Source: Rhodobacter sp.
Lineage (GTDB): Bacteria > Pseudomonadota > Alphaproteobacteria > Rhodobacterales > Rhodobacteraceae
Assembly (NCBI GenBank): GCA_027487575.1
Contig: JAIYDJ010000092.1
Coordinates: 1 to 33,039, forward strand
DNA length: 33,039 bases
Reading direction: 5' to 3'
Position 1 is the stretch's first letter; every line of letters starts with the position of its first letter. The position numbers were made by a program, and so were the translations under genes. A model generated the notes under the pieces. It was given only the letters and a program-made list of their open reading frames with translations. It was not told the DNA's origin and did not search any database. Positions 19,732 through 28,774 of this stretch are shown here, in pieces.

Positions 19732-20084
19732 TGCGGCCTGTGGGGGGCTGCACGATAAGTTACTGAGTCCGCAAATGTTTAGGCGGCCCCTTTGCGGTGC
19801 CAGAGGAGCACCAGGGCCGCCATAACCGAGCATCAATCCCAGAGACGGTCTTGCGACCGATCCGGAGCAGACACAGGAGAGCCGACAGTCGTTCGTCGGT
19901 CTTATCTGCCTGTCGCTGCCTGTTTTCACAGAGGACATCTGTAAGGGAAAGATGGCGGAAAGCGGGCGGGTCGTCAAACTTTATTCTTAATGACCCGCGG
20001 CACGGGCAACAATGCGGCCAGTTCCGGCGGATCGTCGCGCAGCCCCGGCGGCTGCGTCGAGTCGGTGTGACAGCGCGGCAACTG
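19732..20084. other. Stretch without a recognised gene, 353 bases
   Basis: No open frame here has a good start and a family I recognise. The GC content looks lower than in the neighbouring genes. It starts with a strong inverted repeat (annotated separately). One plus-strand frame without start codon runs about 55 codons to a stop near 19990, and a minus-strand frame is open through the same segment; neither is recognised. A decayed insertion sequence or an RNA gene is possible. Confidence 0.5.
19782..19821. repeat. Nested 8-bp and 5-bp inverted repeat downstream of the Lrp gene
   Basis: GGCGGCCC (19782-19789) pairs with GGGCCGCC (19814-19821). Inside, GGTGC (19796-19800) pairs with GCACC (19808-19812). 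The outer and inner stems stack into one long imperfect hairpin. There is no U-run after it on either strand. It could act as a weak bidirectional terminator, an RNA element, or the end of a mobile element. Confidence 0.55.
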
Positions 20085-20231
20085 TCAATGGGCGGCGATG
20101 GCCCGAAGTTTGGGGGCGGGCGACTTCAGCGATTCGGGTTTGCGGCGGGTTCCGCGCGCCCAAGGCAGCGCCGGGGTGGCTTCGGTGCTGGCGGCGAGAA
20201 CCGATTTCATCCAGCGCGGGGTCTTTGTCAT
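20085..20231 (-). CDS. Small basic protein, 48 residues, unknown function
   Basis: Predicted 48-residue protein starting MTKTPRWMKSVLAAS. It contains PALPWARGTRRKP and ends KLRAIAAH. The composition is basic with Trp and Pro. GAAGGATT lies upstream of the ATG at a workable distance. It resembles short proteins I have seen near the ends of genes in Rhodobacteraceae, but I cannot name the family. It is transcribed in the same direction as, and about 200 bases downstream of, pgeF. Confidence 0.55.
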   Translation of the reverse strand: MTKTPRWMKSVLAASTEATPALPWARGTRRKPESLKSPAPKLRAIAAH

Positions 20232-20407
20232 CGCGGCAATCCTTCTGTCGGTTGTTCGTGGTCTGACATCAATCTGCATCCACAATGCGGCGTGGTTCTG
20301 GCGGCGATCTGGGCATTTTCCGGGCGGCCAGGCTTTCTGCCGGCCCGGAATGTGGCAAGGCACCCCCTGCGATTGTTGGCATTGTGGAAACGATGGCTGC
20401 GAATGGC

Positions 20408-20421
20408 GCCGCAATTGCGGC
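20408..20421. repeat. Perfect 14-base palindrome after pgeF
   Basis: GCCGCAATTGCGGC is a perfect palindrome 14 bases past the pgeF stop codon. It could form part of a transcript 3' hairpin, but no T-run follows. The rest of the gap 20232-20434 shows nothing else. Confidence 0.35.
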
Positions 20422-20434
20422 AGCCGCGCGGCGG

Positions 20435-21184
20435 CTACAGCCGGATGACCGAAATCAGGCGGCCATAATCGGCCTCGCCCGCGTGGGTGGTGCGCCGGTA
20501 GGAATAGAATCGCTCGGCGTCGCGATAGGTGCAGTGCCGGGTCCATTCGGCCTGGCCCACCCCGGCGGCGCGCAGTCGCGACAATCCGTAGGCGGGCAAG
20601 TCGAACAGCATACGACCCGTCGGGGCGCTGGCGAAAAACCGGGCGGTTTCGGGGTCGTCATCGGTGAAAGTTTCAAAGAATTCCGGCCCGACCTCGTAGG
20701 CCTGCTGGCTGATGCAGGGTCCGATCACGGCGGAGATGCCGGACGGGGTCGCGCCAAGCGCGGTCATCGCGGCCACGGTCGCCTCGAGCACCCCGTCCCG
20801 TGTGCCGCGCCATCCGGCATGGGCTGCGCCGATCACGCCCGCCTGCGGGTCCGAAAACAGCACGGGCTGGCAATCGGCGGTCAGGATGCCCAGGGCAAGG
20901 CCGGGGGTGCGCGTCACCATCGCATCCGCGCGGGGGCGGGTGGTGAACGGCTCGGTCACGGTCAGGACGTCCGCCGAATGCACCTGGTGCAGCGTCAGCA
21001 GATGGTCGGCATCGACCCCCATGCGCGACGCGACACGGGCCCGGTTGATCGCCACGATTTCGGACAGGTCGGTCGACCCCGGACCGCAGTTGAGCCCCTT
21101 GAAGATGCCCGATGAAGCGCCGCCCTTGCGGGTGAAGAAGCCGTGCAGCGGTTGAAGGACATTGGCGGTGACAATTTCGATCAT
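20435..21184 (-). CDS. pgeF: Polyphenol oxidase / laccase-domain peptidoglycan editing factor
   Basis: 249 residues of the YfiH/PgeF family. Conserved motifs include HGFFTRKGGASSGIF near the N-terminus, LHQVHSADV, LTADCQPVLF, GAAHAGWRGTRDGVL with the active-site His, and IGPCISQQAYEVG with the catalytic Cys-His set. Known role: E. coli PgeF removes wrongly incorporated L-Ser from peptidoglycan precursors; other members have purine nucleoside phosphorylase or oxidase activity. The start at 21184 shares one base with the stop of the upstream methyltransferase gene (TGATG). It is the last gene of the lgt - COG1565 - pgeF cluster common in alphaproteobacteria. Confidence 0.93.
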   Translation of the reverse strand: MIEIVTANVLQPLHGFFTRKGGASSGIFKGLNCGPGSTDLSEIVAINRARVASRMGVDADHLLTLHQVHSADVLTVTEPFTTRPRADAMVTRTPGLALGILTADCQPVLFSDPQAGVIGAAHAGWRGTRDGVLEATVAAMTALGATPSGISAVIGPCISQQAYEVGPEFFETFTDDDPETARFFASAPTGRMLFDLPAYGLSRLRAAGVGQAEWTRHCTYRDAERFYSYRRTTHAGEADYGRLISVIRL

Positions 21185-22239
21185 CAATACATTCCGGGCG
21201 GCGGGGGGGTGCTGACGGCATGCAACGAAAGTACCTTGAACAAGGTTCCCATTTCCGCGGGTGCGGTCAAGCGGCGCGTGGCGGCAAGGTGGTATTCCCG
21301 CCGTTTGCCTTCAAGCCCCGCCGCAAGCCGGTCACTTCGCGCTGAAATACCAAGCCGCGACAGGAACGGACCCTGTTCGGCATAGGAATGCGCGGTGGGC
21401 GATGCAGCAGCGAGCGCCGCAAAATCGACATGCGCGGTCAGGTCGGCCTGTCCCGGGGCGGCAAAGGGATCGACGAAGCTGTGCGCCTGCAGCGCCTGAA
21501 ACGTATCGCCCCCGGACCCCCAGGCTCCATAGTCGATGATCAGGGCCACCCCGCCGTGGCCGGCGATGCGCCCCCCGATGGCGGCAATGACAGGCCCCGC
21601 AGAGGGGCAGATTTCGACGACGTCGCCGGGTCGGGTGTCGGACAGGCGGTGCGACAGGGCGGCAATCGGCGCCGGGGCCGACAGGCCGGGGGTCAGGATG
21701 CCGTCCGTCACGCCGACGACCGTTTCGCGCCAGCCGTCGGGGTCGCGGGTGAACTGGCGAATCGGCAAGGCGTCGAAGAATTCGTTGGCGACGGCGAACA
21801 GCGGTTGTTCGGGCAGGTCATCGGCACTGGTCAGCCAGGTGCAGGGAAAGCCGTTCAGCGCCAGTTTCTGGCGGGCCTGCAGGACCGGAGATGCCTCGAT
21901 CAGGTGCAGGCGGGCGGCGGCGTGAAAGCCGGGAACACGTGCCGTCGCGCGCAAGAGGTCGGCCATCAGCGTACCGCGTCCGGGGCCGAATTCGGCGAGG
22001 GTGAACGGCGACGGGGCACCCCGATCAAGCCAGCTTTGCGCAAGGCACAGGCCCACAAGTTCGCCGAACATCTGGCTGATTTCCGGCGCGGTGGTGAAAT
22101 CGCCCGCCGCGCCGAACGGATCGCGGGTCGCGTAGTAGCCGTGGTCGGGATGCAGCAGGCAGTCGGCCATGTAATCGGCCAGCGTGATCGGCCCCGTGGC
22201 CCGGATGCGCCGGACCAGCATATCGGCCAGCGGAGTCAT
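21184..22239 (-). CDS. SAM-dependent methyltransferase, COG1565 (MidA/NDUFAF7-like)
   Basis: 351 residues. The N-terminus [20 protein letters not shown] is the family signature, followed by [15 protein letters not shown]. The SAM-binding motif is [17 protein letters not shown], and later come [13 protein letters not shown] and VALIIDYGA. Family knowledge: mitochondrial NDUFAF7 methylates an arginine of complex I subunit NDUFS2; the bacterial substrate may be similar but is unproven. Its ATG overlaps the lgt stop by four bases (ATGA) and its stop overlaps pgeF start, so all three are translationally coupled. Confidence 0.93.
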   Translation of the reverse strand: MTPLADMLVRRIRATGPITLADYMADCLLHPDHGYYATRDPFGAAGDFTTAPEISQMFGELVGLCLAQSWLDRGAPSPFTLAEFGPGRGTLMADLLRATARVPGFHAAARLHLIEASPVLQARQKLALNGFPCTWLTSADDLPEQPLFAVANEFFDALPIRQFTRDPDGWRETVVGVTDGILTPGLSAPAPIAALSHRLSDTRPGDVVEICPSAGPVIAAIGGRIAGHGGVALIIDYGAWGSGGDTFQALQAHSFVDPFAAPGQADLTAHVDFAALAAASPTAHSYAEQGPFLSRLGISARSDRLAAGLEGKRREYHLAATRRLTAPAEMGTLFKVLSLHAVSTPPPPGMY

Positions 22240-23120
22240 CTGACCCCGGTCTGGCGGCGCGCGCGCCGGATGAACCAGAGACCGGCAAGGATCATCGGCA
22301 CCGACAGGATCTGTCCCATCGTCAGCCCGTATCCGCCGATGTGCCAGGCCAGCCCCAACGGGTTGCCGGGGGTGACGAACTGCGCGTCGGGCTGGCGGAA
22401 GAATTCCACGAAAAACCGCGCCGCGCCGTAGCCGGTCAGGAAAAGCCCCATGATCCGGCCCGGTTTGCGCAGGGCATCGGACCGCCAGATCGCCCAAAGC
22501 AGGACGCTCCCCAGCAGCAGACCTTCCAGTGCGGCCTCGTAAAGCTGGCTGGGATGGCGGGCGCAGGCGCCGATCACACCGGTGCAGGTCTGGGCCGCCT
22601 CGCCCGGAAAGATCACGCCCCAGGGCAGGTCGGTGGGACGGCCCCACAACTCGGCATTGATGAAATTGGCGATGCGGCCGAACAGCAGGCCGATGGGCGC
22701 GACGGCGGCCATCAGGTCGCCCGCCGTCAGCATCGGGATGCCTTCGCGGCGGCAGAACAGCCAGCCCGCAACGACCACACCCAGAAAGCCGCCGTGAAAG
22801 GCCATGCCGCCCTGCCAGACCTTCAGGATGTCGGATGGATTGGCAAGGTAGTAGGCCGGCTGATAGAACAGCACAAACCCGATGCGCCCCCCAAGGATCA
22901 CCCCCACCACGACCCATGTCAGCAGACGTTCCAGCTGATCGGCGGTCATCGGCGGCGGGCCGACCCACAGCCGGGGGGTGGCCAGCATCCGCCGGATCGC
23001 CTGCCAGCCCAGAACCAGCCCCGCGATGTAGGCCAGCGCGTACCAGCGCAGCGCCAGCGTGACGCCGAAAAGTTCGACCGAGACGATCTCGGGCGAGATC
23101 GGCGGAAAGGGAATGGACAT
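22236..23120 (-). CDS. lgt: Prolipoprotein diacylglyceryl transferase
   Basis: 294 residues with about seven membrane helices. The Lgt signature is visible as [13 protein letters not shown], close to the consensus GRxGNFxNxE, with the catalytic Arg and Asn. HGGFLG carries the conserved His, and HPSQLYEA is also intact. Known role: transfers diacylglycerol from phosphatidylglycerol to the lipobox cysteine of prelipoproteins in the inner membrane. The start at 23120 (MSIPFPPIS) has GAGGTG upstream. It is the first gene of the cluster and is divergent from ubiK. Confidence 0.97.
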   Translation of the reverse strand: MSIPFPPISPEIVSVELFGVTLALRWYALAYIAGLVLGWQAIRRMLATPRLWVGPPPMTADQLERLLTWVVVGVILGGRIGFVLFYQPAYYLANPSDILKVWQGGMAFHGGFLGVVVAGWLFCRREGIPMLTAGDLMAAVAPIGLLFGRIANFINAELWGRPTDLPWGVIFPGEAAQTCTGVIGACARHPSQLYEAALEGLLLGSVLLWAIWRSDALRKPGRIMGLFLTGYGAARFFVEFFRQPDAQFVTPGNPLGLAWHIGGYGLTMGQILSVPMILAGLWFIRRARRQTGVR

Positions 23121-23215
23121 GGGCACCTCGGGCAAACCGCTGCGCGAGGTTGTCCGGGGTCGGCGGATACAAGTCAACCGGGGATGCAGCGCGCAGGATG
23201 CCGCGCCGGATTCTC

Positions 23216-23244
23216 TTGTCGGGCGCGGGGACGTGGACCATATA
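23216..23244 (+). promoter_or_regulatory. Possible promoter of ubiK
   Basis: TTGTCG (23216-23221) and CATATA (23239-23244) with 17 bases between, 25 bases before the ATG at 23270. A moderate sigma-70 match. Confidence 0.4.
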
Positions 23245-23269
23245 AGGTGAAATCGTGAAGGAATGTACC

Positions 23270-23515
23270 ATGCAGACGTCCAACAAGTTCTTCGAAGACA
23301 TGTCCAAGCTGATGACGAACGCGATGGGCGTGGCGCAGGGGGCCAAGACCGAAGCGGAAACCGCGATGAAGGGACTGATCGACCGCTGGATGGCCGACCG
23401 CGACTTCGTGACACGCGAGGAGTTCGACGCGGTGCGCGCAATGGCGCAGAAGGCGCGCGAGGAAAATGCGGCACTTGAGGCGCGGATTGCCGCACTCGAA
23501 GGCAGAACCGCCTGA
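23270..23515 (+). CDS. ubiK: Ubiquinone biosynthesis accessory factor UbiK-like (BMFP family)
   Basis: 81 residues. The N-terminal amphipathic helix ([16 protein letters not shown]) binds membranes or oligomerises in the family, and the C-terminal coiled coil contains [20 protein letters not shown] and ends [13 protein letters not shown]. This is the BMFP/YqiC layout. Known role in E. coli: assists UbiJ and the Ubi complex in aerobic ubiquinone synthesis. I chose the ATG at 23270 with GAAGGA upstream over a GTG at 23255. It is divergent from lgt, an arrangement seen in relatives. Confidence 0.85.
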   Translation: MQTSNKFFEDMSKLMTNAMGVAQGAKTEAETAMKGLIDRWMADRDFVTREEFDAVRAMAQKAREENAALEARIAALEGRTA

Positions 23516-23613
23516 TCTTCGGTCACGATCCGGCGATCCGGGGTTTCTTTTCAGCGCCGCGCCTGTAGGTGCGGTAAGGCAAAGATGTGAACCGGTCGAA
23601 GGGGCGATCCAGC

Positions 23614-24789
23614 ATGGCCTTGTGGAAACAGATTGTGCTGACGGTCGTGCTGCTGGGCGCGGGTCTGGTCGGTTGGGCGGCCCTTGTTCCAACCGCGCAA
23701 CCCTGGCTGGACCGGATCGGCCTTCTGGGCCCGTTAAAGGACCTCGGATTGATTGCCGAGGCGGCAGAGGAACCTGCGCAGGCGGGCGGTGGCAATCGCG
23801 GCGGCGGGGGCACAGTGGTGATCGCGGCGGCGGCGCAGTCGGTTGTGCTGAACGATGTGATCGCCGCCATCGGGTCGGCGCGTGGCGCGCGGTCCGTCAC
23901 CCTGCAGGCAGAAGTGGACGGGCAGGTGACCGCGCTGTTTGTCGCACCCGGCGAGATGGTGGCTGCGGGGCAACCGATTGCGGAACTGGACAGTGCGGCG
24001 GCACAGATCGCGCTGGACCGGGCAGCACTGATTCTGGCCGATGCACAGGCGACATCGGCGCGGGTTGCGCAGTTGCAGGCGCGCGGGGCCACGACCGATC
24101 TGCAGGTGCAGGACGCCGATCTGGCCCTCAAGACCGCCGAACTGCAGTACCGCGAAGCGGAATTCGAATTGTCGCGCCACCGGATCATGGCACCGATCGA
24201 CGGGTCGGTCGGGCTTTTGGCTGTCGAGGTCGGCGAGCGCGTGTCGAACGGGTCCGAGATCACAAGGATCGAGGACCGGTCGAGCCTTATCGTGGATTTC
24301 CGCGTGCCCGAACGCATCGTGCGAATGATTTCGCCGGGGGTGGCCGTGCAGGCGGTGCCGCTGGCCGATCCGGGGCTGGTGTTGCGGGGGCAGATTTCCG
24401 CGCTGGACAACCGGGTGGACGAAGCCAGCCGCACCCTGATGGTGCAGGCGGCGATTGCCAATCAGGATGACCGGCTGCGGTCGGGGATGGCCTTTTCGAT
24501 TTCGCTGACCTTCGAGGGTGACAGCTATCCCGGCGTCGATCCGCTGGCGATCCAGTGGGGTTCGGCAGGGTCGTTCGTCTGGATCGTGCGCGAGGGCAAG
24601 GCCGCGCAACTGCCGGTGCGCATCGTGCAGCGCAACGCGACGACGGTTCTGGTCGACGGGGCGCTGCAGGAGGGCGATCTGGTGGTGACCGAAGGCGTGC
24701 AGGCCCTGCGCCCCGGGGCCGAGGTCAGCGTGGCCGCGCCCCCGGCGGACGGCGCCGCACTGAACCGGGCGGACCCCGGCAAGACCTGA
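23614..24789 (+). CDS. RND efflux periplasmic adaptor (membrane fusion protein)
   Basis: 391 residues. It has an N-terminal membrane anchor (WKQIVLTVVLLGAGLVGWAA, residues 4-23), then a lipoyl half-motif LQAEVDGQVTALFVAPGEMV, a helical hairpin (about 138-190), a second half-motif HRIMAPIDGSVGLLAVEVGE, a beta-barrel domain and a C-terminal segment with VVTEGVQALRPGAEV. Family knowledge: bridges the inner-membrane pump and an outer-membrane channel. It starts at 23614 with GAAGGGG upstream. The pump gene follows after 37 bases. No outer-membrane factor is nearby, so a TolC encoded elsewhere is probably used. Confidence 0.93.
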   Translation: MALWKQIVLTVVLLGAGLVGWAALVPTAQPWLDRIGLLGPLKDLGLIAEAAEEPAQAGGGNRGGGGTVVIAAAAQSVVLNDVIAAIGSARGARSVTLQAEVDGQVTALFVAPGEMVAAGQPIAELDSAAAQIALDRAALILADAQATSARVAQLQARGATTDLQVQDADLALKTAELQYREAEFELSRHRIMAPIDGSVGLLAVEVGERVSNGSEITRIEDRSSLIVDFRVPERIVRMISPGVAVQAVPLADPGLVLRGQISALDNRVDEASRTLMVQAAIANQDDRLRSGMAFSISLTFEGDSYPGVDPLAIQWGSAGSFVWIVREGKAAQLPVRIVQRNATTVLVDGALQEGDLVVTEGVQALRPGAEVSVAAPPADGAALNRADPGKT

Positions 24790-24826
24790 ACCCTGCCAGC
24801 GCAGCCGGACCAGAGGGAGACTGCCC

Positions 24827-27800
24827 ATGTCGGACCATGCCTCGCAATTGACGGAAAGCCAGCTTTCGGGCTCGGGGACAGCGCTGTTCGTGCGCAGGCC
24901 CATTCTGGCCTTCGTGCTGAACGCGCTGATCCTGCTGGCCGGCCTCGCCGCGCTTTCAGGGGCCGAGGTCCGCGAACTGCCGGATGTGGACCGCCCCGTC
25001 GTCACGGTCAGCACCGATTTCGCCGGGGCCGCGCCCGAAACGGTCGACCGCGAGATCACGAGTGTGATCGAGCAGGCGGCGGGACGGGTGGCGGGGGTCA
25101 AGTCGATCTCGTCTTCATCACGCTTCGGTTCCAGCCGGGTCACGGTCGAATTCCGCGACTCGGTCGATCTGGACGTGGCCGCGACCGACCTGCGCGACGC
25201 CATCGGGCGGATTGCCAACAGCCTGCCGGACGGGGCGGAAGACCCGCGCACCGTGAAGGCCGATGCCAATGCCGAGGCGGTGATCCGCGTTGCCGTGACC
25301 TCTGCCACACGCTCGCCGCAGGACCTGACCCGGATCGTCCAGGACCTGATCGAGGACCGGCTGCTGTCGGCTGAAGGTGTGGCCGATCTGCAGATTTTCG
25401 GCGACCGTGAACAGGTGTTCCGCGTCGACATCGACCTGATGCAGGTGGCGGCGCGGGGGCTGACGCTGGCCGATCTGCGCAACGCGCTGCGCAATGTGGC
25501 GTTCGACGCTCCCGCAGGCGCGCTGAGTTCGGACCGGCAAAGCATTCTGGTCCGCACCACCGCGTCCGTCACCACCGGCGAGCAATTCGAGGCGCTGGAA
25601 GTGGCCCCGAACGTGCGGCTGGGCGATCTGGCCAGCGTGACGCTGGGCCCGCAACCGGGCGAGTCGCTGTTGCGGGCGAATGGCGAGACGGGCATCGGGC
25701 TGGGGATCATCCGTGCGGCGCAAAGCAACACACTGGAGATTTCCGAGGCGGTGAACGCGGTGATCGACGAGGTGCGCCCCCTGCTGCCCGATGACATCCG
25801 GATTTTCATCACTTCGGACACGTCGACCTTCATCAAGGGTGCGATCCATGAGGTGGAAATCGCGCTTGGCCTGTCGGTGCTGATCGTGACGGCGATCATC
25901 TATCTGTTCCTGCGCGACGCCCGTGCCACCCTGATCCCGATCATCGCGATGCCGGTGTCTCTGGTTGGCACGCTGGCGGCGATCTGGCTGGTCGGATTCT
26001 CGATCAACATCCTGACGCTTCTGGCGCTGGTGCTGGCGACGGGGCTGGTGGTGGATGATGCGATCGTGGTGCTGGAAAACATCGTGCGGCAACGGTCAAA
26101 GGGGATGGGCGCGCGGGCGGCCGCCGTGCTGGGCACGCAGCAAGTGTTCTTTGCGGTGATCGCCACGACCACGACGCTGGCGGCCGTGTTCATTCCGCTG
26201 TCGTTCCTGCCGGGGCAGACGGGTGGACTGTTCCGGGAGTTCGGATTCACGCTGGCCATTGCGGTGCTTTTGTCGTCGATCACGGCGTTGACGCTGTGCC
26301 CGGTGCTGGCCAGCCGGATGCTGCGCGCCGAAGACCATGCGCCGCGCGGCCCTGTGGCGTGGCTGGGCGACCGTCTGGCGGGCATTTATGGCTGGACCCT
26401 GCGTGGTGCTCTGAACGCGCCACTGGTGGCGCTGGCGGTGGCGGGGTTCTTTGCGCTGACGGCGGTGGTGCTGCTGCCCTCGTTGCGGCAGGAGCTGACC
26501 CCGCCCGAGGACCGCGCGCTGATCCTGCTGTCGGTGCAGGCCCCGCAGGGCGTGGCGCTGGAGTATACCGACAGCAAGATGCGCGAGATCGAGGCGATCC
26601 TGGCCCCCCTGCGCGAGTCGGGCGAGGTGGTGGCGGTGTTTGCCAACATCGGACAGGGCGGGCAGGACAACCGCGGCTTTGTGGTGGCGACCCTGGCCGA
26701 CTGGGCCGACCGCAGCCGCAGCCAGCAGGACATCGCAGCCGAAATAAACGGCAAGCTGCGCGGGGTCGTCGGCATCCGCGCCTTCGCGATCCAGCCCAAT
26801 TCGCTGGGCATCCGGGGGGCAGGGCAGGGATTGAGTTTTGCGGTGGTCGGCAACGATTATGCGACGCTGGCCGACAGCGCCCGCGCGCTGGTCGACGCGA
26901 TGGAGGCGGACCCGGCGCTGGGGCAGGTGCGGTTGGGCTATGACACGACGCAGCCGCAGCTTTTCATCGAGGTGGACCGCGAAAGGGCGTCCGACCTTGG
27001 GGTGAACATCGACGGGCTGGGTGAGGCGCTGCAGGCGGTGCTGGACGGGCGCACGGTGGGGGCGGTGTTTCTGGCCGACCAGAGCTATGACATCCAGATG
27101 GTGTCCACCTCGGACCCGGTGAACGACCCCGGCGATCTGGAGCGGATCTTCGTGCAGGCGGGCGCCGAAGCCGGAGAGGGGGGGCAGATGATCCCGATCT
27201 CGACCTTCGTCACCCTGACCGAGCGGGCCGTGGCCCCAGAGTTGAGCCGCGAGACGCAGATGCGGTCGGTGCCGATCACCGCCGGTCTGACACCCGAACT
27301 GGCGCTGGGGGATGCGCTGGTGCGGGTGCAGGCGCTGGCGGCGGATATTCTGCAGCCCGACACCCGGATCGTGCCGCTGGCCGAGGCGGCGACGCTGGGC
27401 GAATCTTCGAACGGCATCCTTCTGACCTTCGGCTTCGCGCTGATCATCGTGTTTCTGGTGCTTGCGGCGCAATTCGAAAGCTTCGTTTCGGCGGTGATCG
27501 TGATGGCGACGGTGCCGCTGGGGCTGGCCTGCGCGGTGTTCGCGCTGCTGGCGACGGGTGGCAGTTTGAACGTCTACAGCCAGATCGGGCTGGTTCTTCT
27601 GGTGGGGATCATGGCGAAGAACGGCATTCTGATCGTAGAATTCGCCAATCAGTTGCGCGACGAGGGGGCGTCGGTGCGGCAGGCCATCGAGGATGCTTCG
27701 ACCATCCGCCTGCGCCCGGTGATGATGACGATGGTGGCAACCGTTCTGGGGGGGCTTCCGTTGGTCTTTGCCTTCGGCGCCGGGGCCGAGGCGCGCGAGG

Positions 27801-27958
27801 TTCTGGGCTGGATCATCGTCGGCGGTCTGGGTCTGGCGACGGTGGCCACGCTGTACATCACGCCGGTGGCCTATCTGTTGCTGGCGGGTCTGTCCAAACC
27901 GAAAGCCGCCGAAGACGCCCGGCTGCGCCGCGAACTGGCCGAGGTCGGCACGGCTTAG
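24827..27958 (+). CDS. RND efflux pump, inner-membrane permease (HAE family)
   Basis: 1043 residues, normal for AcrB-like pumps. Two membrane halves flank large periplasmic loops. The proton relay Asp-Asp pair in helix 4 is in GLVVDDAIVVLENI, and ATTTTLAAVFIPLSFLPG follows. The second half shows GLVLLVGIMAKNGILIVEFANQ and IRLRPVMMTMVAT. Family knowledge: trimeric proton-driven exporter of hydrophobic or amphiphilic compounds; the DD pair argues against a CzcA-type metal pump. AGAGGGAG lies before the ATG. It is the second gene of an adaptor-pump pair, with no local regulator. Confidence 0.96.
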   Translation: MSDHASQLTESQLSGSGTALFVRRPILAFVLNALILLAGLAALSGAEVRELPDVDRPVVTVSTDFAGAAPETVDREITSVIEQAAGRVAGVKSISSSSRFGSSRVTVEFRDSVDLDVAATDLRDAIGRIANSLPDGAEDPRTVKADANAEAVIRVAVTSATRSPQDLTRIVQDLIEDRLLSAEGVADLQIFGDREQVFRVDIDLMQVAARGLTLADLRNALRNVAFDAPAGALSSDRQSILVRTTASVTTGEQFEALEVAPNVRLGDLASVTLGPQPGESLLRANGETGIGLGIIRAAQSNTLEISEAVNAVIDEVRPLLPDDIRIFITSDTSTFIKGAIHEVEIALGLSVLIVTAIIYLFLRDARATLIPIIAMPVSLVGTLAAIWLVGFSINILTLLALVLATGLVVDDAIVVLENIVRQRSKGMGARAAAVLGTQQVFFAVIATTTTLAAVFIPLSFLPGQTGGLFREFGFTLAIAVLLSSITALTLCPVLASRMLRAEDHAPRGPVAWLGDRLAGIYGWTLRGALNAPLVALAVAGFFALTAVVLLPSLRQELTPPEDRALILLSVQAPQGVALEYTDSKMREIEAILAPLRESGEVVAVFANIGQGGQDNRGFVVATLADWADRSRSQQDIAAEINGKLRGVVGIRAFAIQPNSLGIRGAGQGLSFAVVGNDYATLADSARALVDAMEADPALGQVRLGYDTTQPQLFIEVDRERASDLGVNIDGLGEALQAVLDGRTVGAVFLADQSYDIQMVSTSDPVNDPGDLERIFVQAGAEAGEGGQMIPISTFVTLTERAVAPELSRETQMRSVPITAGLTPELALGDALVRVQALAADILQPDTRIVPLAEAATLGESSNGILLTFGFALIIVFLVLAAQFESFVSAVIVMATVPLGLACAVFALLATGGSLNVYSQIGLVLLVGIMAKNGILIVEFANQLRDEGASVRQAIEDASTIRLRPVMMTMVATVLGGLPLVFAFGAGAEAREVLGWIIVGGLGLATVATLYITPVAYLLLAGLSKPKAAEDARLRRELAEVGTA

Positions 27959-28024
27959 GGGCGCATGGCGGACAGGGGCGGCCTTGTCACGCGAGTGGAT
28001 GAAGATCGCCCGCGTCCTGCCTGG

Positions 28025-28774
28025 TTACGACAGGCCGTTGGCGAAATCGAGAAGAAGCGCCACCACCCGGTCGGGGCACGACAGTTGCGGCGCATGGTCG
28101 GTGTCCAGGCTGGCGAACTGCGCCCCCGGCACCAGATATTGCATGGTCCGTTGGACCACGATCGGGACGGACCGATCCTGCAACGCCTCGATGTAAAGCC
28201 TCGGAACCCTGCCGGCACCGGATTCGGTCCAGTTCGGAACGATCATCCAACTGGTGTCAAGCTGCGGGCAAAGCCGGCGGGCGGCCGCCCTGGCCTCGTC
28301 CGCACTGGCGCACTGAAAGAAGATCTCGGCGGCCGCTTCGTGTGGAACAAACGTCGCGCGGCCATCGGCGGTAGGCCGCAGGAATGGCTCGATGCCCTGG
28401 GGCGGCATTACGCCGGCACGTCGGCAGGCCTGCTGGAAATCCATGCCGCTGGGCAGCATCATGCCAGCGAGATAGACCAGCCCGACAACGCCGTCGGCCC
28501 CGTCGGCCGACAGGACTTCGGCCACCATCGTGCACACGATGCCCCCCCCGGAATGCCCGACCACGATCCACGACCCGCCCGCCGGGGCAAGCGCCGCGAG
28601 CGCGTGGCGCACCATGTCGTCGACAGAAACCCGGCTGTCAGGGCCCGGGTGTCCGCCGGGCAGGTCCGGCACCACGACCACATGCCCGGCGGCCCGCAAC
28701 GGCGCTGCGACACGGTCCCAGACCCATGCCCCCGCCCATGCGCCATGCAACAGCAGAAAGCCTGCGCCGCTCAC
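28025..28774 (-). CDS. Alpha/beta hydrolase, plant-esterase (MES/HNL)-like
   Basis: 249 residues. FLLLHGAWAGAWVWDRV is the oxyanion-hole region, VVGHSGGG carries nucleophile Ser75, ALQDRSVP the acid Asp200, and DTDHAPQLSCPD the His227. The overall pattern is like salicylate/jasmonate methyl esterases and hydroxynitrile lyases. The substrate is unknown. Its start is GTG at 28774, overlapping the stop of the dioxygenase gene by four bases (GTGA), so the two are translated together and probably act in one pathway. Confidence 0.88.
   Translation of the reverse strand: MSGAGFLLLHGAWAGAWVWDRVAAPLRAAGHVVVVPDLPGGHPGPDSRVSVDDMVRHALAALAPAGGSWIVVGHSGGGIVCTMVAEVLSADGADGVVGLVYLAGMMLPSGMDFQQACRRAGVMPPQGIEPFLRPTADGRATFVPHEAAAEIFFQCASADEARAAARRLCPQLDTSWMIVPNWTESGAGRVPRLYIEALQDRSVPIVVQRTMQYLVPGAQFASLDTDHAPQLSCPDRVVALLLDFANGLS

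Noticed and set aside
26096..27472. 458-codon open frame opposite the RND pump
   Set aside because: His/Arg/Gln-rich antisense frame without family motifs; the RND frame is clearly the coding one.
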